Part shown: positions 16,879-24,950 of the stretch, one piece after another
Layout of the letters: each line of letters opens with the position of its first letter
Position numbering within the stretch: position 1 is the first letter of the stretch
From: Halanaeroarchaeum sulfurireducens
GTDB taxonomy: Archaea; Halobacteriota; Halobacteria; Halobacteriales; Halobacteriaceae
Assembly (NCBI RefSeq): GCF_001011115.1
Contig: NZ_CP008874.1
Span: 1,750,440-1,814,439, forward strand
DNA length: 64,000 bases
Direction: 5' to 3'
Position numbers and translations under genes: made by a program
The notes under the pieces: model-generated
What the model saw: only the letters and a program-made list of their open reading frames with translations
What the model was told of the DNA's origin: nothing
Database searches by the model: none

Positions 16879-16990
16879 GGTACCGGGTGCGTTCCCCGAA
16901 CCCCTAAAGCGACCGGAACGCGTCGATCCGCCCCGCTCTCGCGGTCCGGGTTCGGGACCCTTAAGTGTCGTACCGAAAAATCGGTCGTAC

Positions 16991-18298
16991 GTGAATCGCC
17001 CGCTACGCCGAACGGCGGCGTTCTCGCTCGTCTCGCTGCTGTCACTCGCTGCCGGGGTGTTCGAGGAGTTCGCAGCCGTGCCGTTCGTCGTCGTGGCCAT
17101 CGGCGCCGCGTTTCTCTCCGAGGGCGGACTGTTCGACGTCTTCGCCACTCGCCGCGATCGTGGAGAGGAGACGCTCTACACACTCATCGCGTTCGGTCTC
17201 ACGGGCGCCGGTCTCGGCATCCTGGTCCCCACGTTCGACCTCCCGGTTCCGGTGTTCGCCGCGACGATGCTCTCCGTCGGCTTCGGGGATCTGGGTCGGC
17301 GGCTCGTCCTCGCGGTGCGCGAGTCGACCGTCGCCGGCGTCGGGGGATACGTCACCGTCGGCGGCACCGCCGCGTTCGCCGGTCAGGTCCTCACAGAGTT
17401 CCTTCAGGGGGTCCTCTCGCCGGGTGCGTTCCCCGAGTTCCTCTTCGTGGCGTCGAGCGCCGCGTTGCTCGGGGCCCTGTTCCGCTCGGTGTTCACTGGG
17501 CGGGAGGACCCGCTGGCACTGATGACCATCGCGCTGTCCCTGTGGCTGTTCGCGGACCTGGCCGTGGCCGTAAGCTGGGAGCGGATCGTCGTCGCCCTGG
17601 CCATCGCCGCGCTCTTCGGATACGTCTCCTTCGCGCTGGAAACGGCCTCGGTTCCCGGCATGCTCACCGGTGTCTTCCTTTCGCTGCTCGCCGTCGTGCT
17701 GGGGGGGTATAGCTGGTTCGCCGTCCTCATCGCCTTTTTCGCCATCGGCGCCCTCTCCACGAAATACCGCTACGATGAGAAACTCGAACGGGGCGTCGCT
17801 GAACCCAACAAAGGGGCACGGGGGACCGGCAACGTCCTCGGAAACTCCCTGGCAGCACTCGTGGCGCTCCTGCTGTTTGCGGCCCACGCCCGATTGCCGT
17901 TGCCGAGCGAAGCGTTCGCCCTCGCATTTGCCGGCAGCGTCGCCACTGCACTCGCGGATACGCTCTCAAGCGAAGTTGGTGGCCTCTACGATAACCCGCG
18001 TCTCGTCACCACCTTGCGGCCGGTTGAACCGGGGACCGACGGAGCGATCACCTGGCAGGGGGAGGTCGCCGGTCTCGCGGGGGCGGCAATCATCGCGGCG
18101 ATGACCGTCGTCCTGTTCGACTACTCTCCGGTGTTCGGGCTGGTCGTGGTCGCGGCCGGGTTCGTCGGTATGACGGCCGACAGCCTGGCCGGTGCGACAA
18201 TCGAGGGGGCGATCGTCACCAACCAGGTCGTGAACTTCATCGCGACGACGGTCGGCGGCGTCGCCGGTGGCCTCCTCTATCTTCTCGCGTTCGCCTGA
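16991..18298 (+). CDS. DUF92 (TMEM19/VTE6-like) integral membrane protein
   Basis: The 435-residue protein begins at a GTG and has about ten hydrophobic segments. The DUF92 signature occupies the C-terminal half: ALSTKYRYDEKLERGVAEPN, GARGTGNVLGNSLAAL, SVATALADTLSSEVGG and TADSLAGATIEGAIVTNQVVN. Plant VTE6, a phytyl-phosphate kinase, belongs to this family. Archaeal members are unassigned. The gene is 112 bases from, and divergent to, the cis-prenyltransferase homologue, which favours a role in isoprenyl-phosphate metabolism. The N-terminal half contains an extra membrane domain not seen in short members. Confidence 0.8.
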   Translation: MNRPLRRTAAFSLVSLLSLAAGVFEEFAAVPFVVVAIGAAFLSEGGLFDVFATRRDRGEETLYTLIAFGLTGAGLGILVPTFDLPVPVFAATMLSVGFGDLGRRLVLAVRESTVAGVGGYVTVGGTAAFAGQVLTEFLQGVLSPGAFPEFLFVASSAALLGALFRSVFTGREDPLALMTIALSLWLFADLAVAVSWERIVVALAIAALFGYVSFALETASVPGMLTGVFLSLLAVVLGGYSWFAVLIAFFAIGALSTKYRYDEKLERGVAEPNKGARGTGNVLGNSLAALVALLLFAAHARLPLPSEAFALAFAGSVATALADTLSSEVGGLYDNPRLVTTLRPVEPGTDGAITWQGEVAGLAGAAIIAAMTVVLFDYSPVFGLVVVAAGFVGMTADSLAGATIEGAIVTNQVVNFIATTVGGVAGGLLYLLAFA

Positions 18299-18313
18299 GA
18301 CGGGGTCGTCCCC

Positions 18314-18393
18314 GATCCGGCGTTGTCGTTACGAGGAAATGATCCGGCGGTGCCATTGCGAGGAAATGGTCGGCAGTACCGCTACGAAGAGAT
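18314..18393. repeat. 27-bp tandem repeat running into the 3' end of dnaG
   Basis: Units at 18314-18340 and 18341-18367 match at most positions (GATCCGGCG...ACGAGGAAAT). A third, diverged unit at 18368-18393 includes the dnaG stop codon at 18382-18384. The array lies between the convergent DUF92 and dnaG genes and could have arisen by duplication of the dnaG tail. Confidence 0.7.
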
Positions 18394-19707
18394 ATCCTCA
18401 CGAGTCCGGACGCGCACGCTCGTCGGCTGTTTGACGAACGTTCCACGGTCGGTGCCCACGATCTCGGCAACGCCGCGCTGGGCGGCGAGGTCGACGAGCC
18501 GCTGGGTGACCTCGCCGTCCAATACCACAACGTGCGGGACGGTCTCCGCATCGCAGAGCGTCTCGAAGCCGTCCGCCGATGATGCCTCCTCGATGACGAC
18601 CATGGACTCGTCCAGGAGTCGAGTGCGATCCGAGCCGACGACCGCGGCCACGTGGTCCGCGAGTGTCTCACCGACGGCCATTGGTTGTGCGGTCCCAGCC
18701 CCGCTCGCAGGTGGGTCCCCCTCCGACGAACTACCGGCAGCCTGTGCACCTCCCGATGCATTTTCGGCGGCCGTCGTGGGAGTTTCCGAGGCGACATCTC
18801 CAGAGTTCCTCTCTGCGGCGACATCCCCGCTGTTCCGTGCCGACACGTCGACCGGCGAGGCGTGCGTCGTACTCCCGTCGGTGATCGCGGCTTCGGCGTC
18901 GGAGCCCTCGTACGTTTCGGCCGGTTCCTTGTTCCGGAGAGCGACGTCCACCTCGGACCGGGAGAGGTCTTCGACGGACTTGTCATCCGGTGCGACGGCG
19001 ACGTAATCGAGGTCGCCGACCTGGGCGAGTTCGCGCCGGATCAAATCGCCGCCGCGGTCCCCGTCGAGAAACGCCGTGACCGTCTTGTCGATGGTGAGGT
19101 CGGCCACCGCCTCGGGGACGTTCGTTCCCTCGACGGCGATTGCGTTCTTGACACCGTACTTCAACAGGGTGAGAACGTCGGACCGCCCCTCGACGACGAT
19201 GATGGCGTCGCTCGTCTCGACGTTCGGCCCGGCGGGATACCCGGCGTACTCCGTGATATCTTCGACGCGGATGCTCTCTCGCACCTCGTCGAGGATGGCG
19301 TCGCTGTCCATGACGCCCTCGTCGAACGCCGTCGCGAGGAGTTCCTTCGCGCGATCGACGACACCCCGTCGTTTGGCCGCCCGAACGTCCTCGATACGCC
19401 CGACCTCGACCGCGGCATGGGACGGCCCGATGCGCTCGATGGCCTCCAGGGCCGCCGCGAGCGTCGCCGTCTCCACCCGGTCGAGGCTGCTGGCGATGGT
19501 GATCTCACCGACGGACTGACCGCTCTCGTGGTGGACCTCGACGTCGATGCGCCCCAGCTTCGAGGATTGCTGGAGGCCGCGGATGTCGAGGTCGTCCCCG
19601 AGCAGGCCCTCCGTCTGACCGAAGACCGCGCCGACAACGTCGCTCCGTTCGACGACGCCATCGGCGAGGAAATCGGCGTGAATCAGATATTTCGCCGTGT
19701 CCTCCAT
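18382..19707 (-). CDS. dnaG: Archaeal DnaG (TOPRIM-domain primase/exosome-associated protein)
   Basis: The 441-residue protein starts MEDTAKYLIHADFLADGVVE, as archaeal DnaG proteins do. The TOPRIM domain is IIVVEGRSDVLTLLKYGVKN with the catalytic glutamate, followed by TVTAFLDGDRGGDLI with the DxD pair. A low-complexity Ser/Ala/Gly/Asp linker (about residues 275-345) separates TOPRIM from a C-terminal domain that ends VKQPTSVRVRTREDIS. The protein synthesises RNA primers in vitro and binds the archaeal exosome. The linker contains a near-repeat, NSGDVAAER then NSGDVASET. Confidence 0.94.
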   Translation of the reverse strand: MEDTAKYLIHADFLADGVVERSDVVGAVFGQTEGLLGDDLDIRGLQQSSKLGRIDVEVHHESGQSVGEITIASSLDRVETATLAAALEAIERIGPSHAAVEVGRIEDVRAAKRRGVVDRAKELLATAFDEGVMDSDAILDEVRESIRVEDITEYAGYPAGPNVETSDAIIVVEGRSDVLTLLKYGVKNAIAVEGTNVPEAVADLTIDKTVTAFLDGDRGGDLIRRELAQVGDLDYVAVAPDDKSVEDLSRSEVDVALRNKEPAETYEGSDAEAAITDGSTTHASPVDVSARNSGDVAAERNSGDVASETPTTAAENASGGAQAAGSSSEGDPPASGAGTAQPMAVGETLADHVAAVVGSDRTRLLDESMVVIEEASSADGFETLCDAETVPHVVVLDGEVTQRLVDLAAQRGVAEIVGTDRGTFVKQPTSVRVRTREDISS

Positions 19708-19822
19708 CGTCAGCTATCGGTGTATCCTAGGGCGTGGACCCGGGAAATAGCTGTCGTCACCGTCACCGATGGTCGACCGGCCGATCGGCGTCGCGGAAGG
19801 CTGTCGAAGCGGAATCGTTGCC

Positions 19823-19856
19823 ATATTGCAATATCGAAGACCATATCTCTTCGATA
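19823..19856. promoter_or_regulatory. Two adjacent palindromes, candidate operators upstream of the DUF3311/SSS operon
   Basis: ATATTGCAATAT (19823-19834) is a perfect 12-bp palindrome. It overlaps by three bases the inverted repeat TATCGAAGA...TCTTCGATA (19832-19840 and 19848-19856, 7-nt spacer). Both lie upstream of the TATA element at 19881, between dnaG and the divergent transporter operon, where an activator or repressor site would be expected. Confidence 0.55.
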
Positions 19857-19880
19857 GGCAAGTTTGAACTCGAACAGCAA

Positions 19881-19889
19881 GTATTATTT
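19881..19889 (+). promoter_or_regulatory. TATA-like element for the DUF3311/SSS operon
   Basis: GTATTATTT lies 27-35 nt before the ATG at 19916. An imperfect context follows, with ATCCTGA (19891-19897) and TCAGGAT (19911-19917) forming a third inverted repeat that spans the expected transcription start and the start codon. Confidence 0.5.
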
Positions 19890-19915
19890 GATCCTGAACG
19901 ATAGTTCCGATCAGG

Positions 19916-20164
19916 ATGGACCTTCGCACGTTGGCATGGGTCGCGGTCTTCGCCCTGCTGCCGGCGCTGGCGATCCCCTGGTTCCTCTGGGGATCGAGCC
20001 GGGTGTTCGCCGGACTTCCCGTCTGGCTCTGGTGGCACATCGGCTGGATGGTACTGGCCGCCGTCGTGTTCCGTGCGTTCACACGCCGCGCCTGGGGGCT
20101 CGGAATTACAACCGACCGTTCGAGTGACGGCACCGCCGGCCGATCGGGAGGTGAAAAGCCGTGA
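19916..20164 (+). CDS. DUF3311 small membrane protein, partner of an SSS transporter
   Basis: The 82-residue protein has two membrane helices (WVAVFALLPALAIPWFLWG and WWHIGWMVLAAVVF) and a hydrophilic tail. DUF3311 proteins are almost always encoded immediately before a sodium:solute symporter and are thought to be a small accessory subunit. Its TGA overlaps the GTG of the transporter gene (GTGA), which implies translational coupling. The short 5' region fits a leaderless mRNA. Confidence 0.82.
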   Translation: MDLRTLAWVAVFALLPALAIPWFLWGSSRVFAGLPVWLWWHIGWMVLAAVVFRAFTRRAWGLGITTDRSSDGTAGRSGGEKP

Positions 20165-21690
20165 GCGCCGCCCTCCAGATGGGGATCATCGTCGGGTACC
20201 TGCTGGTCGCACTCGGTGTCGGTCTCGTCGCGTACCGCGTCACCGAGCGCACCGCCGAGGACTACTATCTCGCGAGTCGGACGTTCGGGACCGTGGTTCT
20301 CCTCTTCACCGTCTTCGCGACACTGCTGTCCGCGTTCACCTTCTTCGGCGGCCCGGACAACGCCTACGCGCTTGGCCCGGAGTGGATCCTCGTCATGGGG
20401 TTGATGGACGGAATCATCTTCGCACTGTTGTGGTACGTGGTCGGCTACAAACAGTGGCTGCTTGGCCAGCGGAACGGATACATCACCCTCGGCGAGATGC
20501 TCGGGGACCGCTTTGCCTCGCGGCGACTCAGAGGGCTGATCGCCGCCGTCTCCCTGTTCTGGCTGTTCCCGTACGTGATGCTCCAGCAGATCGGGGCGGG
20601 CGCCGCCATCGCCGGACTGACCGGCGACGCGGTCCCGTTCTGGGTCGGCGCGTCGCTCATCACCACCTTCATGATCATCTACGTGGTCCTGGCCGGGATC
20701 AGGGGGATCGCCTGGACGGACACGCTCCAGGGGATGTTCATGCTCTCGATGGTATGGTTGGCACTCGCCTGGGTCCTGCTATCGGTCGACGGCGGCATCA
20801 CCACGATCAATGCCGGCCTCCAGGCGAACGCGCCGGAGTTCTTCGCGCTCGGTGGGGGCGCCTACACGCCGCAGTTCATGCTCACCTTCGCGATCTCCAT
20901 CGCGTTCGGCGTGGCCATGTTCCCCCAGATCAATCAGCGGTTTTTCGCCGCCTCCTCGGAGACCGTTCTCAAGCGGTCCTTTGCCCTCTGGCCCGTTCTC
21001 GTGCTCGTGCTCTTCGTCCCCGCGTTCCTGCTCGGGACGTGGGCCGCGGGCCTCGGGATCGAGGCGAACGTCGCCGCCGGCGAGAGCGTCCTCCCCATCG
21101 TGCTGGCCGAGTACACGCCGACGTGGTTCGCCGCACTGGTGATCGCCGGCGCCATCGCCGCGATGATGTCCTCCTCGGATTCGATGTTGCTGTCGGGTTC
21201 GTCGTATTTCACCCGGGACATCTACCGACCGTTCGTCAACGAACGGCTCTCGCCGCGGGCCGAGGATCGCCTGGGGCGAATCGGCGTCGTCGTCTTCGCC
21301 GTCGCCGCGCTCCTCACGAGTATCTGGGCGGAAGCCGGCGGTATCGGCGCCGCCACCGTGGGCTCGCTCCTGATCGACATCGGCGACCTCGCCTTCAGCG
21401 GGTTCGCCCAGCTGACCGGGCCGGTGCTTCTCGCGCTGTACTGGCGGGGCACCACCAGGGCAGGGATGTACGCGGGCGTGCTCGTCCCCCAGGTGGTGTA
21501 CATCGCGTTCAACTTCCTCCCCGAAACCCTCGTCGGCGGCGTCCCGCTCTTCGCGGAGTCCTACTTTGGGTGGGGCCTATCGCTTTACGCCATGCTGCTC
21601 GGACTCGCAATTACGATAGCCGTCTCGATCGTCACCGCCAGGGCACCGGGAGAGAAACCAGATCTCACCTTCGACCTGGAATCGGAGTGA
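20161..21690 (+). CDS. Sodium:solute symporter (SSS family)
   Basis: The 509-residue protein begins at a GTG overlapping the DUF3311 stop. It has about thirteen hydrophobic segments in the LeuT-fold order of SSS transporters. Family-like stretches include TERTAEDYYLASRTFGTVVL near the N terminus, the TLLSAFTFFGGP helix and AAMMSSSDSMLLSGSSYFTR, which corresponds to the sodium-site serine-rich helix. It would import an organic solute with sodium. Relatives carry pantothenate, proline, acetate or nucleosides, and specificity cannot be read from the sequence. The inverted repeats upstream suggest substrate-dependent control. Confidence 0.9.
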   Translation: MSAALQMGIIVGYLLVALGVGLVAYRVTERTAEDYYLASRTFGTVVLLFTVFATLLSAFTFFGGPDNAYALGPEWILVMGLMDGIIFALLWYVVGYKQWLLGQRNGYITLGEMLGDRFASRRLRGLIAAVSLFWLFPYVMLQQIGAGAAIAGLTGDAVPFWVGASLITTFMIIYVVLAGIRGIAWTDTLQGMFMLSMVWLALAWVLLSVDGGITTINAGLQANAPEFFALGGGAYTPQFMLTFAISIAFGVAMFPQINQRFFAASSETVLKRSFALWPVLVLVLFVPAFLLGTWAAGLGIEANVAAGESVLPIVLAEYTPTWFAALVIAGAIAAMMSSSDSMLLSGSSYFTRDIYRPFVNERLSPRAEDRLGRIGVVVFAVAALLTSIWAEAGGIGAATVGSLLIDIGDLAFSGFAQLTGPVLLALYWRGTTRAGMYAGVLVPQVVYIAFNFLPETLVGGVPLFAESYFGWGLSLYAMLLGLAITIAVSIVTARAPGEKPDLTFDLESE

Positions 21691-21722
21691 CCGAACCGGC
21701 CATCGGATAGGATTCATCGACG

Positions 21723-22631
21723 ATGCAAACACACATCATTCCCGTCGGCTTCGACTACGATCGACTGATCGTCCCCCTCGTTCGCGACCACGTTCAGGTC
21801 GACCGCGTCGTGTTGCTCCAGGGCGCGGTCGGAAGCGAGGCGAACGTCGAGTACTCCGAACGTATCGCCCGGAAACTCGAGGCGGACTTCCGCAACCTGC
21901 TCGGTGCGAGTACCGAGCGCATGACCATCGAGGACGTCTACGACTACGACACCGCCTTCGTGCGAGCCTTTCGACGGATCGAAACCGAACTGGACGAGGG
22001 CAACGAGGTGTGGGTCAACGTCTCCGCGATGCCGCGAACGGTGAGTTTCGCGTTCGCGACGGCCGCCCACTCCGTGATGGTCGAACGGGAGGACGACCGC
22101 GACCGCATTCACACCTACTACACGGCCCCGGAGAAGTATCTCGAGACCGAACTCGCCGAGGAGGTTCGCGAAGAGATCGCGCTCCTCGAAGAGGTACTGG
22201 ACCGGACGGACGACGACGGAACGGTGGCCGTCGACGTCGACGAAATTGACGATCGGTTACAGGCCGCCCGGGACCTCCTGACGGAGTTCGACGAGCGTGG
22301 CACGACCATCGGCGCGAAGTGCATCGACGACAGCCACGTCCTCGAACTCCCCGTGGCCTCGTTCTCCAACGTCAAACCCTTCGAGGAACTCATCCTCTTC
22401 ACGCTCGGCGAACACGGCGAGTTCGAGAGCATCTCTGACCTCGCGGAGACGCTCGCGGCGGACCTCGGCGAGGAGTACACCGACAGCTTCCGCTCGAAGG
22501 TCATCTACAACGTCGATCGGCTGGGGCCCGGAGGTATCGGCTACGTGGACCGCGAGGAACACGGCAAATCCTATCGTATCAGCCTCTCACGCATCGGTGA
22601 GCTCTGGGTCCGTTCCCACGGTGGCACGTGA
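21723..22631 (+). CDS. DUF6293/HFX_2341-family protein: CARF-like sensor plus winged helix
   Basis: The 302-residue protein opens with a Rossmann-like segment, MQTHIIPVGFDYDRLIVPLV, followed by VDRVVLLQGAVG and NEVWVNVSAMPRTVSFAFAT. That arrangement resembles CARF domains that bind nucleotide ligands. The C-terminal third (EELILFTLGEHGEFESISDL through RIGELWVRSHGGT) is a winged helix. The family is common in haloarchaea and annotated as a transcriptional regulator. There is no CRISPR locus in the window. It begins 32 bases after the transporter stop and could be co-transcribed with it. Confidence 0.72.
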   Translation: MQTHIIPVGFDYDRLIVPLVRDHVQVDRVVLLQGAVGSEANVEYSERIARKLEADFRNLLGASTERMTIEDVYDYDTAFVRAFRRIETELDEGNEVWVNVSAMPRTVSFAFATAAHSVMVEREDDRDRIHTYYTAPEKYLETELAEEVREEIALLEEVLDRTDDDGTVAVDVDEIDDRLQAARDLLTEFDERGTTIGAKCIDDSHVLELPVASFSNVKPFEELILFTLGEHGEFESISDLAETLAADLGEEYTDSFRSKVIYNVDRLGPGGIGYVDREEHGKSYRISLSRIGELWVRSHGGT

Positions 22632-22632
22632 G

Positions 22633-23301
22633 TCAGCGCTCGACTCCTTCGAGTCGTTTCACGCGCGTCGCCAGCGCGAGGAACGTCGCGCCCACGGTCA
22701 GCACGACGGCCCACGCGGCGGCCAGGTCGTGGGCGTAGAGGGAGTGGTCCGGAACGCCGGCCACGAACTCGGCCCGGATGTACGTGTGGTGCAGGTCCCC
22801 GAAGAGCGGGACGAAATAGTCGACGACGTCGTTCAACAGGTACCAGCCCACCGCGACCGCCACCGCCCGCACCGAGAACGTGGCGTAGCGGTGGATGAGG
22901 AAGGCTTCCAGCGCCATCGCGAGGTGGCTCCAGATGAGGAACTGGTAGAGCCAGAGGTCGACACTCCCCTGTCCGTTGATGACGACCTGGACGAACGGCG
23001 TCCACAGGCCGAGTTTGAGGAGGCCCACGAAGGCGAGCGCGTGCAGCCAGTCGACGTCCCAGTCGAGTTTGAACGCTATCAGCGAGAGGGCGATGAACAG
23101 GGTCGCAAGCGGGCTGTCCGGGACGAACGGCAGGGCGAGCGGGTTCGTGGCCGCGAACTGGGCCCGATAGTACCAGAACCCGAACGCCGTCCCGGCGAGG
23201 TTGACGGCCGCGATCAGCCACGCCAGCCGCAACCCCAGATCTTCGAGCGGTTTCGGGAGGGGCGCGACGTACCACGGTAACGGGTCACGCTCCGGGAGCA
23301 T
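22633..23301 (-). CDS. DUF1405 integral membrane protein
   Basis: The 222-residue protein has six or seven hydrophobic segments, including LGLRLAWLIAAVNLAGTAFG, LATLFIALSLIAFKLDWDVD and AVAVAVGWYLLNDVVDYFVP. The tryptophan- and histidine-containing loops (LIWSHLAMALEAFLIHRYA) fit DUF1405, a family found in Bacillus and haloarchaea with no known function. It is transcribed convergently with the DUF6293 gene, with two bases between the stop codons. Confidence 0.8.
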   Translation of the reverse strand: MLPERDPLPWYVAPLPKPLEDLGLRLAWLIAAVNLAGTAFGFWYYRAQFAATNPLALPFVPDSPLATLFIALSLIAFKLDWDVDWLHALAFVGLLKLGLWTPFVQVVINGQGSVDLWLYQFLIWSHLAMALEAFLIHRYATFSVRAVAVAVGWYLLNDVVDYFVPLFGDLHHTYIRAEFVAGVPDHSLYAHDLAAAWAVVLTVGATFLALATRVKRLEGVER

Positions 23302-23464
23302 ACCCCGACTAACGACGCCGGGGGGCAAAAGCCGTACTGGTCCCGACCTGACGGGCCACTGGTGCCATCAGGGTAGAGGAGGAAGACCAGGACAACCGTT
23401 GGCCGGGTGAACGCGGCGGAATGGGACCGGGCCGGCCAAGGGTTGGGTCGCCAGCCATGGACAC

Positions 23465-23473
23465 ATTTATATG
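23465..23473 (+). promoter_or_regulatory. TATA box for leuA
   Basis: ATTTATATG lies 26-34 nt before the ATG at 23499, the normal archaeal spacing for a nearly leaderless mRNA. It supports 23499 as the native leuA start even though that frame is interrupted. Confidence 0.6.
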
Positions 23474-23498
23474 TGAGGGGGCATTGAAATCTGGTACG

Positions 23499-24726
23499 AT
23501 GTCGCACGACGACATGCCCGGGGCAACCACGGGCGATCGAGTTCTTCCAGGGCACGTTAGCTCAGCGTAGCGAGTTCGAAACGGTCCGTATTTTCGATAC
23601 GACACTACGTGACGGCGAACAGACGCCGCGGACGTCATTCGATTACGACGACAAGCGCGAAATAGCTGCAGTACTGGACGAGATGGGGACCCACGTCATC
23701 GAGGCGGGGTTCCCGGCGAACGGCGAGGCCGAGTTCGAAGCCGTCCGGGACATCGCCGAGTCGACGAACACGGCAGTCGCCGGACTGGCGCGCGTCGTCG
23801 ACTCCGACGTCGAGGCAGCCATCGACTCGGGCGTCGACATGGTACACGTCTTCGCGAGTACCAGCGACGTCCAGATCGAGGACTCCATGCACGCGACGCG
23901 CGAGCAGGTCCTCGAACGGTCCATCTCGGCGGTCGAACGGGTGGCGGAGGCCGGGGCCGACGTGATGTTCTCCCCGATGGACGCGACCCGGACCGACCAC
24001 GACTACCTGGCGGAGGTCGTCGAGGCGGTCGACGAGGCAGGCACGGACTGGATCAACATCCCGGACACGACCGGTGTCGCGAGTCCGTCTCGGTACGCCG
24101 AAATGGTGTCGTTCGTCGACGAACGCGCCGACGCACGCATCGACGTCCACACCCACGACGACTTCGGCATGGCCACCGCGAACGCCATCGCGGGAATCGA
24201 GGCCGGCGCGGATCAGGTCCAGGTGTCGGTCAACGGTATCGGCGAACGGGCGGGCAACGCGGCCTACGAGGAGGTCGTCATGGCCGCCGAGACCCTCTAC
24301 GGCGCGGACACGGGCATCGACACCACCCAGATCTCCGAGCTCTCCGCGACCATCGAGGCGAAAAGCGACGTTCCGGTCCCGGTCAACAAGCCCATCGTCG
24401 GTGACAACGCCTTCGCCCACGAAAGCGGCATTCACGCCGCAGGCGTCATCGAGAACTCCGACACCTTCGAGCCGGGCGTCATGACCCCCGAAATGGTCGG
24501 TGCCGAGCGCAGCCTGGTCCTCGGCAAACACACCGGAACCCACGCCGTCAGGGAGCATCTGGAGGACGCGGGCTACGATCCATCGAAGGAAGAAGTCCGA
24601 GACGTGACCCGCCAGGTCAAGGATTACGCCGTCGAGAAACGACGAGTCACGGCCCGGGACCTCCACCGATTCGCCGCCGATGTCGGCGTCGAAAAGGCAT
24701 CGGAGAGTTCCGAGGTTCGCACCTGA
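23499..24726 (+). pseudogene. leuA: 2-isopropylmalate synthase / citramalate synthase family, with an N-terminal frameshift
   Basis: From 23530 on, one frame encodes IEFFQGTLAQRSEFETVRIF and DTTLRDGEQTPRTSF, then a complete HMGL-like TIM barrel with VDVHTHDDFGMATANAI (metal-binding histidines), QVSVNGIGERAGNAAYEEVV and NAFAHESGIHAAGV. These are the marks of LeuA-type enzymes, which condense acetyl-CoA with 2-oxoisovalerate. The frame has no ATG, GTG or TTG between a stop at 23485 and the middle of the barrel. The promoter-supported ATG at 23499 (MSHDDMPGATTG) is in another frame. Adding GC in the GGGCGATC run near 23530 joins them as TTGAIEFFQ. The C-terminal regulatory domain is short or absent. 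Confidence 0.82.
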
Positions 24727-24950
24727 TGCCGGCCACGTGGGGGCGGTGTCGTACCACAACAATTAAGCTCTCCCACGGATCAGATATCGAGTACGATGCG
24801 ATCGAACGCCGTCCGCACGGGTTCGCGGCTTCCGAGCGGTGCGGTCGTCGGCATTCGAACGCGTATTGTAGGGGCCTAACGCCCCTCACAATTACACCTT
24901 CTCCACGCGGTTTACACAGTAATCCCCAGCCGACCGGCACGCACTAGAGC
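24727..24950. other. leuA-ilvB intergenic region with a promoter and a hairpin
   Basis: The 224-bp gap contains ACAATTAAG at about 24760 as a possible TATA element and the strong hairpin at 24870-24886. This long leader, directly before an otherwise overlapping operon, is where regulation of the ilv-leu genes is most likely. Confidence 0.5.
24870..24886. promoter_or_regulatory. GC-rich hairpin in the ilvB leader
   Basis: AGGGGC (24870-24875) and GCCCCT (24881-24886) pair perfectly around a CTAAC loop. It lies 64 bases before the ilvB start and after the leuA stop, so it could act as a terminator or an mRNA-leader structure. No U-run follows directly. Confidence 0.45.

Noticed and set aside
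18722-18905. The low-complexity linker in DnaG as a frameshift or insertion
   Set aside because: The reading frame is continuous and TOPRIM and C-terminal domains are intact on either side. Acidic Ser/Ala/Gly linkers are normal in haloarchaeal DnaG.
23550-23580. A tRNA-like string (GTTAGCTCAG followed by GAGTTCGAA)
   Set aside because: It lies inside the leuA coding frame, the D- and T-arm-like parts are only a few bases apart, and no acceptor or anticodon stem can be formed.
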